A DNA stretch of 42,364 nucleotides, taken from positions 1 through 42,364 of the IMG/VR virus record IMGVR_UViG_3300047409_000472, one strand, 5' to 3'. Made by a program: the position numbers and the translations under genes. Of this stretch, positions 22,694 to 31,439 are shown in pieces. The notes below the pieces were generated by a model. The model had not been told where the DNA came from. It did no database searches and worked only from the letters and a program-made list of their open reading frames with translations. The stretch is from a virus. Each line of letters opens with the position of its first letter. Position 1 is the first letter of the stretch.

Positions 22694-23143
22694 TTAGGCG
22701 CCTTCCGGAACATTGAGGCCGGCGTCGAGCAAGGCTTTCCGCAAGACCTCGTTCGCTGCCTTCTGCTGGTCGCGCTCTTGGAACGCCGCCTTGACCGTGG
22801 CATCCATGGCCTTCTCTTCGTCCGACATCGGGCGATCTTCCCAGAGGCAGACTTGGTTATGCCCGTTGCCGATTTGGGAGAATATGAAGTCATGCATCTT
22901 CTGCGGATCCACGCCGCGGAAGGTGATGTTCTTCCCTTCGGGGCCGCATTCGAGGAACGGGTCGAATTTCTTCCCGCGCTCCAGGCGAACGGTAATCGCC
23001 CGCGTCTTGATATTGATCGGTGCGCCGACGTAGGCCTGTTGGGACTCGGGACGCTGGAAGATGAGGACGTCCGACCCCCGGCCTTTCTTGGTGGTGAAGG
23101 TGTGCCGGACCGGCGCCTCTTCCTTGGTTTCCTTTTTTGCCAT
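22694..23143 (-). CDS. Hypothetical head or neck protein
   Basis: 149 aa. A basic N-terminus (AKKETKEEAPVRHTF) precedes a beta-rich core (SDVLIFQRPESQQAYVGAPI, AITVRLERGKKFDPF) and a charged helical tail (DEEKAMDATVKAAFQERDQQ). Not recognised. It is the first gene after the intrinsic terminator that follows the capsid operon segment, so it should be made at lower level than capsid. Confidence 0.55.
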   Translation of the reverse strand: MAKKETKEEAPVRHTFTTKKGRGSDVLIFQRPESQQAYVGAPINIKTRAITVRLERGKKFDPFLECGPEGKNITFRGVDPQKMHDFIFSQIGNGHNQVCLWEDRPMSDEEKAMDATVKAAFQERDQQKAANEVLRKALLDAGLNVPEGA

Positions 23144-23151
23144 CGCATAGC

Positions 23152-23190
23152 CTTTCGAAAAAGAAAGGCCGGGGATATCTCACCCCGGCC
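23152..23190 (-). terminator. Intrinsic terminator after the capsid/decoration genes
   Basis: On the minus strand a perfect 8-bp GC stem GGCCGGGG/CCCCGGCC (23190-23183 with 23174-23167) and an 8-base loop is followed by TTTCTTTTT. It lies 9 bp after the stop of the exported protein gene and before the next head gene. A strong terminator directly downstream of the capsid cluster parallels the arrangement after the T7 capsid gene, tuning expression of downstream tail genes. Confidence 0.85.
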
Positions 23191-23199
23191 CGGTTGAGG

Positions 23200-23739
23200 T
23201 TACGGCGTGAACAGTCGCCCGTTCTTGGGCCGGTTGAGAACGATATCCTTGGCGACACTCTTCAGCGCCACCGCGGAATTGCTGGGATTCCCTACGGTGA
23301 ACATCAGGGCCATGTACCCCTTGGAATTGATCACCGCCGTAGGCGTGGCCGCCGTGAAGGTGGTGATTGCGTTTCCGGAGGCGGTCACGGAATCGATCTT
23401 CGTCCACAGCCCACCGCCATCGGCGCGGGAGTTCCCGTACCAGATGACGCGGACGCGATCGGAATCGCTTCCGGTCGAGTCCTTATGGGCGAAGTGCAGC
23501 CACCCTACGGTGTCCAACGCGCCCGTCACGGGCTTGTCGGTCAGGTCGTAAAAGAAGTACGACGTATCGATTTCGCTGGTGTCCAGGTTGACGACGGCGC
23601 CCATAACGGGAACCGCGTTTCGCTGGGCGCCGAACAGCGCGATCGACTGGCCGATATTCCCCTTAGGGGACTGGCTCTTGGTGGGAGCCGCACCGGCCAG
23701 GGAGGCGAAAGCAAACAGGGCGACGAGAATCTTTTTCAT
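23200..23739 (-). CDS. Exported protein next to the capsid gene (possible decoration protein)
   Basis: 179 aa. ATG 23739 is preferred over the ATG two codons earlier because AGGAG is correctly spaced only for it. Signal peptide KKILVALFAFASLAGAA, cleavage-like AAP. The mature part is beta-rich (FGAQRNAVPVMGAVVNLDTS, DRVRVIWYGNS, INSKGYMALMFTVGN). Position immediately after the major capsid gene is where decoration proteins are encoded, yet the signal would send it out of the cytoplasm. Function unresolved. Confidence 0.6.
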   Translation of the reverse strand: MKKILVALFAFASLAGAAPTKSQSPKGNIGQSIALFGAQRNAVPVMGAVVNLDTSEIDTSYFFYDLTDKPVTGALDTVGWLHFAHKDSTGSDSDRVRVIWYGNSRADGGGLWTKIDSVTASGNAITTFTAATPTAVINSKGYMALMFTVGNPSNSAVALKSVAKDIVLNRPKNGRLFTP

Positions 23740-23750
23740 GGTCATTCTCC

Positions 23751-24983
23751 TTATGCCAGCCAGTTCGTCAAGAAGACGATGCTGTCCGGGTTTTGCGGGA
23801 GCAGGGTCTCGCAGGTGAGCCAGGCTTCGGTATCCTGGAGGACGTTGTTATTGGCCAGACCCTGCATATAGGTCGTGTCCAAGTTGGGGAGGAACCGACG
23901 TACCAGGTTCTCGGGCTTGAACGCCACGGCCTGGCCTTCGCGCTCCTGGAACGGCTGGGAGGTATGCAGGATCAGGTCGCCCATGGGCAGCGAGAGCGAC
24001 TTGGTTTTCACGCCGAAGGTCGCCTGGTCCATGTTGGTGATCAGCTTCTGCTCGGTGAACCCGAAGATGCTGGATGCCACCGTGTTTCCGTGTAGGAGGT
24101 GGGCGTCGCCGCCGCCGGCCTGCTGGATGAACGGCATAATAACCAGCTTCAGGATGTCCCACGTCACCGATCCGCCGCAGTCCAGGGACAATCCGGACAG
24201 CCCTTCCAGGCCGTTCATCATGTAAATCTGGTCGCCGTTGACGGTAATCGATCCCACGGCCGGAGCCACGGAGAACAAGAACGCGTTCTCGCGGTCCTGG
24301 TTGTGCTGGATCTGCGCGACCATGCGGTCGGTCTCGAAGGCGTTATCCTGCATCGGGAACAGCTTCAGCTTGTCCGCCAGAATGCCCTTCGATACTTCAT
24401 TCACATGAAAGTGCATGAAGTTTTGGTTCTTGACCGGCGTGGTCTGGAAGCCGCCGCCGACCGTGGCGCCGTCCGGGTAGCCGGTGCCGATGAGGTCCCA
24501 CACGTCCGTGGCCGCCCAGGCGTCCGTGCCGTCGCCGGCCGCGCCACCGGAAAGCGGGTAGCAAGTGGCATTCAGCGCGGAGACGCTGGACACCATGATC
24601 TGCGCCTTGGTGTTGCGGTTCTTGAGCTGGCTGTACTTCTTCAGCCCGTTCACCGAGGACAGCGCGAGGGTAAAGGTGGAGCCTACGCCCGACGTGGTTC
24701 CCGCCGCGGTGGGCGTGAAGTTGGTTGGGATCTTGTTGTAGTCGTAGGAAATCGGGTTCATCGAGTAGTCCACTTCGGACCGGATGAGCCCGCCGCCGGC
24801 GGACTTGATGCTGGAATTCCCCATGCCCTGGGCATCGCCGGGCACGTCGGGGGCGCCCAGGAGGTTCAGGAAGCGAAACTTGTCGCGGGTGAAGATATGG
24901 CGGTTCTTGAGCACCGAGGGTACCCATTGAGCGGAGGCGCTTCCCGCCAGACGAGGCGCAGCCGCAAAAGTTGCGAGAGACAT
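23751..24983 (-). CDS. Major capsid protein
   Basis: 410 aa starting SLATFAAAPRLAGSASAQWV, with AAGGAG upstream of ATG 24983. The sequence has the sections expected of an HK97-type coat protein of this phage class: an N-terminal arm (VLKNRHIFTRDKFRFLNLLG), IKSAGGGLIRSEVDY, a Gly/Ala-rich middle, QDRENAFLFSV, and a C-terminal part ending in TCETLLPQNPDSIVFLTNWL. It follows a scaffold-like gene and precedes a putative decoration gene and a terminator. The identification rests on gene order and general character rather than a specific motif. Confidence 0.8.
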   Translation of the reverse strand: MSLATFAAAPRLAGSASAQWVPSVLKNRHIFTRDKFRFLNLLGAPDVPGDAQGMGNSSIKSAGGGLIRSEVDYSMNPISYDYNKIPTNFTPTAAGTTSGVGSTFTLALSSVNGLKKYSQLKNRNTKAQIMVSSVSALNATCYPLSGGAAGDGTDAWAATDVWDLIGTGYPDGATVGGGFQTTPVKNQNFMHFHVNEVSKGILADKLKLFPMQDNAFETDRMVAQIQHNQDRENAFLFSVAPAVGSITVNGDQIYMMNGLEGLSGLSLDCGGSVTWDILKLVIMPFIQQAGGGDAHLLHGNTVASSIFGFTEQKLITNMDQATFGVKTKSLSLPMGDLILHTSQPFQEREGQAVAFKPENLVRRFLPNLDTTYMQGLANNNVLQDTEAWLTCETLLPQNPDSIVFLTNWLA

Positions 24984-24995
24984 TGTAAATTCTCC

Positions 24996-26210
24996 TTAGG
25001 AGTAGCGTTTCATATGGTCGGCCATCTTCGCTTCGAGCGCGGTGATGGTTGGGTTCTGGGGCGCGCCGGCATTCGCCGGACTCGCTCCCCGGGGAGGCGC
25101 TCCCGCGGCGTTGTTCCCGTTTTGCTTCTTCAGCCAGGCTGCTTCATGGGCGGGCAGAACCTTGCTCTCCATGTTTTTTGCGAGCCAAAGGCCTTTTGCG
25201 AGGTTCACGTAGTACCGAGCGGAATCGATGGAGGCGCCGAACGCCTTGCCGGCCGTCAGGCCCTGGGCATGCAGCATGCCGCCAGGCGCGAACGCGGGCT
25301 TGATCGCTTCGTAATACTCCCAGAAGTTCGGGTCGTTCATCTCCCGCTCCAGGGTCGTCATATTGGCTTGCGCCGGCGCCTTATAGCGTTCATTGGGGTT
25401 CCCGATATTCGGAGTAATGCCGGCCGCCTTGGCCATGGCTTGCAGTTCGGTTTTCATTTCCTGCTTACGCTGGATATCCCCGACCTTCGCCTGCGTCTGG
25501 CTGCTGAGAGCCGCCAAGGCGCGGTTGATGACGGGGACGGATCCTTCGGGCAGGTCTTGGGCGACCGCTTGCAGCGCCTGCAACACGGAGGCGTAGCCGT
25601 CGTTCAATTCCTTGATGCGGTCTTCCGGACCGCGGGTATCGAACTTGACCTCGCCGCCGAAGTGCTGGACCATCTTGGCGATCTCGGCGGGGTCGCCGGA
25701 GGCCAGGACGGACTTGAAATCCTCGATGGTTTGGTTCACCACGCCGAGGTATTGCTGCCCCTGCGTGAACTTCCCTTCCAGCTCTCGGTACTGGCTGGAC
25801 ATCTTCGCCACCGCGGGGTGGTCCGGCATGTCCGCGAACACCGGGTCTTTCTTCGTCCAATACGCTTTGTCGTCTGGCGACAATGCCCCCTTAACTTCCG
25901 CCGGCGGTTGACCATTCGCCGGGGCGGTTGAGCTGGTATCGGGTGCAGGCGTGCCGCCCTGCGCGGATGATCCCTGGCTACCACCCTCGACCACCGCAGG
26001 AGCGGCGGGCGTCTTGTTCCCGGTGACGGGCGGTTGCGGTTGCGTCGGGTTCGGTTTGATCGGGTCTTCCCAAAGCTGCTCCATGCTGGAGCCGCCATAG
26101 GCCATCGGGCCGTTATGGGCGGGCTGGGACGGTTGGGTAGGGGCAGCGACGGCCGGGGCAGCGCCGCCGGCATCCGCGGTGGGATCGCGGTAGAGTCGGA
26201 GTTTAAACAT
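24996..26210 (-). CDS. Capsid scaffolding protein
   Basis: 404 aa. A Pro/Ala/Gly/Gln-rich disordered N-terminus (about 10-110), a helical middle (DHPAVAKMSSQYRELEGKFT, LQALQAVAQDLPEGSVPVIN) and a basic C-terminus ending EAKMADHMKRYS. Length, acidic/helical composition and the place between portal and capsid genes match podovirus scaffolds, whose basic C-terminal helix binds coat protein. No protease domain is visible. Confidence 0.75.
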   Translation of the reverse strand: MFKLRLYRDPTADAGGAAPAVAAPTQPSQPAHNGPMAYGGSSMEQLWEDPIKPNPTQPQPPVTGNKTPAAPAVVEGGSQGSSAQGGTPAPDTSSTAPANGQPPAEVKGALSPDDKAYWTKKDPVFADMPDHPAVAKMSSQYRELEGKFTQGQQYLGVVNQTIEDFKSVLASGDPAEIAKMVQHFGGEVKFDTRGPEDRIKELNDGYASVLQALQAVAQDLPEGSVPVINRALAALSSQTQAKVGDIQRKQEMKTELQAMAKAAGITPNIGNPNERYKAPAQANMTTLEREMNDPNFWEYYEAIKPAFAPGGMLHAQGLTAGKAFGASIDSARYYVNLAKGLWLAKNMESKVLPAHEAAWLKKQNGNNAAGAPPRGASPANAGAPQNPTITALEAKMADHMKRYS

Positions 26211-26574
26211 TGGTCATTCCTTTCTGGACGGGCTTGGCCCGAAGCAGTTCGTTCACTTTCGCGGATGCGAATTCAGGCAAGCCGGCAAACATGTGCAGGA
26301 CTTCCATCTGCGCGTCCTTCACCAGGCGCGCGCGGTCGCCCTCGGAACCGATCGGGTGAAGGGTGCGATTCAACCCTTCGATCTTCAGGTGGATGAATTC
26401 CTCGAGGTCCGGACAGCTCTTGAACACCTGCGCCAGGGATTGCCACTCGGCGATGGTGAAGGTTTCTTTGGCCTTTCGGAACTCGGTCTTAATGCCGAAC
26501 TCCACGCGCATCGGCCGCGTCCAGCCGAGGAGGCGCAGCACGAACGCGCCGAAGGCTTGCCAATGCTTACGCAC
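26203..26574 (-). CDS. Hypothetical protein between portal and scaffold
   Basis: 123 aa, GTG start with GGAGG six bases upstream, start overlapping the portal stop codon. It begins with an amphipathic segment (WQAFGAFVLRLLGW), then helical charged sequence (FRKAKETFTIAEWQSLAQVF, FASAKVNELLRAKPVQKG). Not recognised; probably a small head-assembly protein. Confidence 0.55.
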   Translation of the reverse strand: MRKHWQAFGAFVLRLLGWTRPMRVEFGIKTEFRKAKETFTIAEWQSLAQVFKSCPDLEEFIHLKIEGLNRTLHPIGSEGDRARLVKDAQMEVLHMFAGLPEFASAKVNELLRAKPVQKGMTNV

Positions 26575-28486
26575 TCGGGGCCTCCTCTAAGGCAGCAGGG
26601 GGCGGGGCGGGCTGCGCGGACGCCATAGGCGCTTGCGCTGGTTGTGATCCTAGGGCCGGCAGGGCCCCGCCTTGCTGAGGTGGAGGCATGCCGGGAGGTT
26701 GACCGGGCGGCCCGCCAGCCTCGGGTGGCTTGGCGAGCGGGAAGTAGCGGTTGAAGTCGTCGGGCTTGATCCCCTTGTCGCGGGCGATATCCCGAAGGAA
26801 CTCGATCACATGCGAAGCGTCGCCGTTGGCGGTGACAACCTGCATGATCACGTCCTTGGCCATGTTGTAGAACTCGGCCTTGTTCATCGACTCCTGGTAG
26901 GGGTCCTGCGTGATGCTGTCGTGCTCTTCCCAGTTGTTGTTTTGCAGGATTCCGATCAGTTCTTCGTTGGAGAACTTTTGCAGATCCTTCATGGTGCGGT
27001 TGCGGCAGGTGAGCATGGTCAGGTGGCGCCCAATGGGTCGAATCCCGGTCTTGCAAATGGTCGCGATGCCGGCAGAGTCCCGGCGGCTGCCGATGGACGC
27101 CATGATCTGCGCGGCGGTCGCGGTGCCATTCTGCGCGCCTTCCTTCAGGCCCTGGGCGGTATCGCTGCGACCGGACTTCTGCTGATCGGGCTTGATAAAC
27201 CGGTCCATGAACTCCATCGAGTCCTGCATGATCCCGGAGCGCCCCTCGCCGATGAGGCGCGGGAGAAGGTTCGGATTCGCGTTGTTCTTCATCCATACGA
27301 ACCCGCGGGCGCCTTCGGGATTCAGGATGTCATTCGGGTTTTCGAGCTGGTCCGCCCAGAGGGCGATCCCGAGGTGCTGGCGGATGAGAATGTCATCCAC
27401 CGAGAGGTTGACCATCAGGTTTTGCAGCTTCTGGTGCGTCAGGTTCGGCGCCAGCGGCGACCGGCCCTGCGGGAAGCTGTTGAATACGCTCGCGCGCGTG
27501 CGCGTGAACGGCCGGAACTGCTCGCCGCCGATATAAATCGGGTTGTAGTTGAAGCGGAGCAGGTTGTTATCCGCCCACATCACCACGTATTCATGGGGAT
27601 CGTCCTCGAATCCCTTCACGCCGGTGAGGTCGCCCCAGTACTCGTAAGCGATGGTGCGTGGGCTGGTCTGATGCGGCAGGCCGCCGTTGGCATTGTCCGG
27701 ATGGTAGAAGTAGGGGTCGGTGGTGGATTTCTTATCCCGCATGGATGCGAGGAGCGCGCCCACGCCGTCCTGCAAATACATGCGATCGCCCTTGAGGCGC
27801 TGGACATCGGCGATGCGCCACTCGCGCATGCAGCCTTCCCAGGACAGGTCTCGGCTCTTGCGGTAGTCGCCGGCCCAGTTCAGCGGGTGGATGCGCTCCA
27901 GCTCCGGGCCGTTGAGGATGGTTTGGAACCCCTCCTGCCAGTCGATCATAGTCCCGCCCCAGACCTGGGGGACGACCACGGGGAACTGGCCGTACTTCTG
28001 CACGCTTTGCCATTTGGTGTAGGAAATGCCGGACCCGAAGATCCAGGTATCGTCAAGGATTTCTTGGAACTTATCCATGCCGGACATGGCGTCCCATTCG
28101 TCGTTGACGTGCTGCTGGATCTTGTCAACCGTATCCTGCTGGAACCCGGGCTTTTTGCGGTAGATGAAAAGCGGGTTCGCCTTGGCGAAGATGTTGGTTG
28201 CGCCCTCTTTCAGCCCGTCGTATTCCGCCCGAAGCGCGGCGAGATAGAATCCGGAGCGGGTCACCTGCTCGGCGGTGCGGTAGCGCTGCTCAACGGCGTC
28301 GGATATGGCCTCGGACTGCCGGCGCCAGTTCTGGAAGGCGGTGGAGCGGTGGTAGGATTCAAACTGGTATTTGCAGTAGGCGATAATATCCTGCTGCATC
28401 TCCGGCGTGAGCCCAGCCTGGCCTCCAGCGGGCGCGCCTCCCTGCTGGGGGATGGATTGGGTCTGCATGCCGGCCGGGAGAACCAT
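26567..28486 (-). CDS. Portal protein
   Basis: 639 aa. Helical N-terminus (IIAYCKYQFESYHRSTAFQN) leads to a long alpha/beta body with FGSGISYTKWQSVQKYGQFP, the kind of sequence seen in portal subunits, then a helical C-terminal region and a disordered Pro/Gln/Ala-rich tail (PPGQPPGMPPPQQGGALPAL). It lies directly after the large terminase (TGATG overlap), the standard order. Twelve copies would form the DNA-entry ring at one capsid vertex. Confidence 0.85.
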   Translation of the reverse strand: MVLPAGMQTQSIPQQGGAPAGGQAGLTPEMQQDIIAYCKYQFESYHRSTAFQNWRRQSEAISDAVEQRYRTAEQVTRSGFYLAALRAEYDGLKEGATNIFAKANPLFIYRKKPGFQQDTVDKIQQHVNDEWDAMSGMDKFQEILDDTWIFGSGISYTKWQSVQKYGQFPVVVPQVWGGTMIDWQEGFQTILNGPELERIHPLNWAGDYRKSRDLSWEGCMREWRIADVQRLKGDRMYLQDGVGALLASMRDKKSTTDPYFYHPDNANGGLPHQTSPRTIAYEYWGDLTGVKGFEDDPHEYVVMWADNNLLRFNYNPIYIGGEQFRPFTRTRASVFNSFPQGRSPLAPNLTHQKLQNLMVNLSVDDILIRQHLGIALWADQLENPNDILNPEGARGFVWMKNNANPNLLPRLIGEGRSGIMQDSMEFMDRFIKPDQQKSGRSDTAQGLKEGAQNGTATAAQIMASIGSRRDSAGIATICKTGIRPIGRHLTMLTCRNRTMKDLQKFSNEELIGILQNNNWEEHDSITQDPYQESMNKAEFYNMAKDVIMQVVTANGDASHVIEFLRDIARDKGIKPDDFNRYFPLAKPPEAGGPPGQPPGMPPPQQGGALPALGSQPAQAPMASAQPAPPPAALEEAPSA

Positions 28487-30252
28487 CAGTAGTTCACCAA
28501 GGCTTTCGAGCCGTTGCTGGCGTTGCGGATCGCTTGCTGCTTCAGGCCGCCGATCTCGGTCGGCGCGAACTGGCGCTCGGCGCGGACGCGCTCGGGCGGA
28601 GGCATCGAAAGGGCGCCCATCTCGCAGACCATGGCGCCAAGTACCAGATCGTCATGAACTCCGCCCTGGCCTTCGGGCTTGGTCTTGCCGGGCTTCACGG
28701 CGAATGCGGCAGCCTCGGTGTAGAACTCGTCATAGGGGATATGCAGCGGGTCGGCCTGGTCCTCGTAGGCCAGCTTGAGGTGGTCCAAACCGTCCTTGCG
28801 GGATTTCTCATTGGTGAGCCAGCCCAGGCCCTTGTAAGATTCTGCGTCGGCGTCGTGCTTGTAGATGTTCGCGTATTCGGATTCGAAGACCTTGACCTGC
28901 ACCGCCGTGCCGTGGTTGTTGGTTTCAAAGATGACCTGCGCGTTGTCGTACCACTTGGCGATGAGCAGCAGCCGGCGGGCGAATTCCTGCGGCCCCCAAT
29001 TGCCATGGGCGACGGCGACCATCTTGTTGGTGGCCCGGTCCTTAACCCAGATGCAATCCCGATCCCCGTCCGGATGGCCGCCACCGACGTCGCCGCCCAC
29101 GGAATAGCGGTTCCGCCAGCCCAGGATCGGCGCATCCCAGACGGTCAGCCAGGACTCGCGCGGGTCGACGCGGACGCTATGGCCATCGGCCACCAAGCCG
29201 AATTGCAAGGGCGGGTGAAGTTTGTTCTTGGCCTTCCACGCCTCGCGCAGGGTGTCGGTCAGGGTCAGCGAGAGGAAGGCATGACCCGAGGTCTGGAAGG
29301 CGTGGCGGTAGTTGCCCGGGTACTCGCGATCGGTGTCCTTGATCGCGCCCACGGGGTCGCGGAAGAACCCCTTCTTCTTCAGCCGGGCCCGGCGCCAATA
29401 GAGCGCGCGCTTGATCTCATGCGGAGCGAGGCCGTAAGGCTTCATGTCCGCCATGTGTTCGAGTTCGGATTCCTTCAGGTAATAGCGGGCCTTGGAATCC
29501 AGCGCCTCGCCGGCGAATGGATCCTCTTCCATGCGCCGCTCGGGGTTCTCGAACCAGGCGAGGAAGATGGCGGTACGATCACCCCAGCGGTACACACCGG
29601 GCTCGCCTTCGACGGGCTCGCCCTTTTCCACGATCTCCATGAAATCCTCGTAGGCGCCGCCCTGCGCACCGTTGCCGGTGGATTCCAGGAGGATGCGCGC
29701 GCCTTCGGGAAGCGTGTCCAAGGTGCCGTTGAGGATGGCGCGATACCATTCCCAAAAGCAGACCTCGGTCCCGTGGAAGAAATTGCAGTTGAAGGAGCGG
29801 CCAAGCTTATCCGCTTCTTCTTCGCCCATGCTGGCCTTGATCGACCAGGCGTCGAAGCTGCTGCGGTGCTTGAGTTGCAGCTTTTGGACGTTGTTTCGCT
29901 CGGGCTCGGCCTTCATCCAGGCGGGCCATTCGGTGAAGAAGGTCCGTACCCGCTCGAACATCTTCTGCGTGGTGTCAGCGTTCATGTTCAGCGCGAGCAC
30001 GTCCTGGCCGGGCTTTTCCATCATCTGCCAAAAGCCGATACCATTCCCGAGGCTGGTCACGCCGTCGCGGCGTGGTTTGATGACGAGCGTGAATTCGCTC
30101 ATGTTCCGCGCGACCTTCTGCTGCACGCTATTGGGGACGAACGGGCGCATCACACCTTGCTTATCCTTGATACGCAGGAACTCGGGGAAGCCTTTCCCGT
30201 AGGGATCCTTACGAGCCGCGGTAATCCTCGCCTTGGCCTCGGCGGGCGTCAA
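28486..30252 (-). CDS. terL: Terminase large subunit (TTG start)
   Basis: 588 aa. The N-terminal ATPase has a Walker-A variant KPRRDGVTS (59-67), a Walker-B-like FFHGTEVCFW with Glu163, and LLESTGNGAQGG (188-199, coupling motif). The C-terminal nuclease has GGDVGGGHPDGD (Asp388), IFETNNHG (Glu443) and HDDLVLGAM (Asp534/535), the RNase H-fold acidic residues. It powers packaging and cuts the concatemer. The start is TTG 30252, overlapping the previous stop as TTGA, with AGGTGG upstream; no better start is available. Confidence 0.93.
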   Translation of the reverse strand: MTPAEAKARITAARKDPYGKGFPEFLRIKDKQGVMRPFVPNSVQQKVARNMSEFTLVIKPRRDGVTSLGNGIGFWQMMEKPGQDVLALNMNADTTQKMFERVRTFFTEWPAWMKAEPERNNVQKLQLKHRSSFDAWSIKASMGEEEADKLGRSFNCNFFHGTEVCFWEWYRAILNGTLDTLPEGARILLESTGNGAQGGAYEDFMEIVEKGEPVEGEPGVYRWGDRTAIFLAWFENPERRMEEDPFAGEALDSKARYYLKESELEHMADMKPYGLAPHEIKRALYWRRARLKKKGFFRDPVGAIKDTDREYPGNYRHAFQTSGHAFLSLTLTDTLREAWKAKNKLHPPLQFGLVADGHSVRVDPRESWLTVWDAPILGWRNRYSVGGDVGGGHPDGDRDCIWVKDRATNKMVAVAHGNWGPQEFARRLLLIAKWYDNAQVIFETNNHGTAVQVKVFESEYANIYKHDADAESYKGLGWLTNEKSRKDGLDHLKLAYEDQADPLHIPYDEFYTEAAAFAVKPGKTKPEGQGGVHDDLVLGAMVCEMGALSMPPPERVRAERQFAPTEIGGLKQQAIRNASNGSKALVNY

Positions 30253-30614
30253 CGGATTTCCACCTGTTCACCCTGCACAATGCGGAGGCACACCATCGAC
30301 CAGGCGCCGGGAGGGGTGATCTCGGGGCAATAGAAGGAAACGGAGGTGGTGATGGACCGGGCGATGAGGGTGAGTTCGGTAGGGGCGCGGCCATGGATGC
30401 GGTGGAACTCAAGGATTCCTTCCTTGATCCACTCGCTGGAGGGAAGCTTGCCGTCGATGAAGGTCTCGTGCAGCTTGATCACGTTCTTCTTCGGGATCTC
30501 GACGCCCTGGTAATTGGTCTCGGCCTTGTTCGCGCGGTCGGCGCGCTTGCGCTGCTCGTTGGTGATCCAGCGATCGCCGTGGCGGGTGGGGCGGACGTTG
30601 GGAGCGTCGCTCAT
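30249..30614 (-). CDS. Hypothetical protein between TerS and TerL
   Basis: 121 aa starting SDAPNVRPTRHGDRW at ATG 30614 (ATGA overlap with the 58-residue gene; the longer frame upstream is Arg/Gly shadow). Basic N-terminal half (EQRKRADRANKAE), then IHGRAPTELTLIARSITTSV and a beta-rich end. Not recognised. Position suggests a packaging accessory protein. Confidence 0.6.
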   Translation of the reverse strand: MSDAPNVRPTRHGDRWITNEQRKRADRANKAETNYQGVEIPKKNVIKLHETFIDGKLPSSEWIKEGILEFHRIHGRAPTELTLIARSITTSVSFYCPEITPPGAWSMVCLRIVQGEQVEIR

Positions 30615-30787
30615 ACCGGCAAGGCCTCGGGCACGGTGGCGGATTCGAGGATCTTTACCCTGACTTCCAACGCGGCGTATCGCTCGGCGTACTCGGTCAG
30701 GTCTCTGGTGAGCAATTCGACCTGGGCCATCAGGCCCACGCAAGCCTTCTTTATGGCCGCCCATTCTTCTTGTTGCTTATGCGTCAT
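30611..30787 (-). CDS. 58-residue coiled-coil protein
   Basis: ATG 30787 to TGA 30611; both ends make ATGA overlaps with neighbours. The sequence is a single long amphipathic helix (MTHKQQEEWAAIKKACVGLM, then VELLTRDLTEYAERYAALEV) with heptad spacing, so it probably oligomerises. It lies between the small terminase and the 121-aa gene. Function unknown. Confidence 0.6.
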   Translation of the reverse strand: MTHKQQEEWAAIKKACVGLMAQVELLTRDLTEYAERYAALEVRVKILESATVPEALPV

Positions 30788-31215
30788 GAATGCCCCTGAA
30801 AGAAGGCCAGCATCTCGGCGGGGAAATCGACGGCAACGGACTCTTGGGCCTTTAGGCGCGGGATGATGCGTTCGGCATGGGTCAGGCCCTTGTCGATGGC
30901 ATCCAGGTTCGGTTGGCCCTTGTTGTTGCGGGCTTCCAGCAGGGTATGCAGCTTGCTAGCGAAGTAGTCGTCATCCATTCCGCGGCGCTTAGCGGCCTCC
31001 AGCATACCCTCTTCACGCTTTTCCTGCACTTTCCTTGCAAGGGATCCCTTTTCCCAAGGACCCTTCAACGGATTGGGCAAACCACGCTCGGCCCAATTGG
31101 CAATGGTGCGCGGGGATACGCCTACGCGCTCGGCAATCTCAGGATGGGACAAGGAGTCTTTTTCCCACAGGATGCGTGCGCGGGATTGCTTTTGGGCGGG
31201 GGTTTCCTTAGCCAT
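30784..31215 (-). CDS. terS: Terminase small subunit
   Basis: 143 aa. The N-terminal 55 residues hold a helix-turn-helix (LSHPEIAERVGVSPRTIANW) as in small terminases that bind the packaging site; the middle is charged and helical (KGSLARKVQEKREEGMLEAA), suited to ring assembly, and the C-terminus (VAVDFPAEMLAFFQGHS) could contact TerL. First gene of the packaging cluster, two small genes upstream of terL. Confidence 0.8.
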   Translation of the reverse strand: MAKETPAQKQSRARILWEKDSLSHPEIAERVGVSPRTIANWAERGLPNPLKGPWEKGSLARKVQEKREEGMLEAAKRRGMDDDYFASKLHTLLEARNNKGQPNLDAIDKGLTHAERIIPRLKAQESVAVDFPAEMLAFFQGHS

Positions 31216-31336
31216 GCCATGCCCGCCAAGCGTCGGCGATTGGTAAGGCTACGGGGGATAGGGCGAGGAATAGGCCGACGACGGCGCATGTGGCAAAGCC
31301 CCAGATCACAAACAAAGCAGCGCGGTCCTGGCCCAC
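31208..31336 (-). CDS. 42-residue single-helix membrane peptide
   Basis: GTG start at 31336, stop TAA overlapping the first codons of terS by 8 bp. One hydrophobic stretch (ALFVIWGFATCAVVGLFLAL) is followed by PVALPIADAWRAWHG. No good ribosome-binding site is seen, so translation is uncertain; hydrophobicity and the snug fit to terS are the support. Confidence 0.4.
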   Translation of the reverse strand: MGQDRAALFVIWGFATCAVVGLFLALSPVALPIADAWRAWHG

Positions 31337-31423
31337 ATAGGCAAGGGTAGGTCACGCGGGAGTTACGGTGTCGATTAGTAGGGGTTAACCTTGTCCATTA
31401 GAGGCAACATTGTCCGCGATTGG

Positions 31424-31439
31424 TGGTATATTTGGCTCA
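31424..31439 (+). promoter_or_regulatory. Extended -10 promoter giving a possibly leaderless mRNA
   Basis: TGG followed by TATATT (31427-31432) is an extended -10 element. Transcription would begin at or next to 31439, the A of the regulator's ATG, so the message may lack a leader. Two TTGTCC copies (31391-31396 and 31410-31415) precede it and could be operator half-sites. Confidence 0.45.

Noticed and set aside
24099-30333. Very long plus-strand open frames opposite scaffold, portal and terminase genes (about 600 residues each)
   Set aside because: They are antisense shadows of GC-rich minus-strand genes: no ribosome-binding sites, His/Arg/Val/Gly-biased composition and no recognisable motifs, whereas the minus-strand products have clear families.
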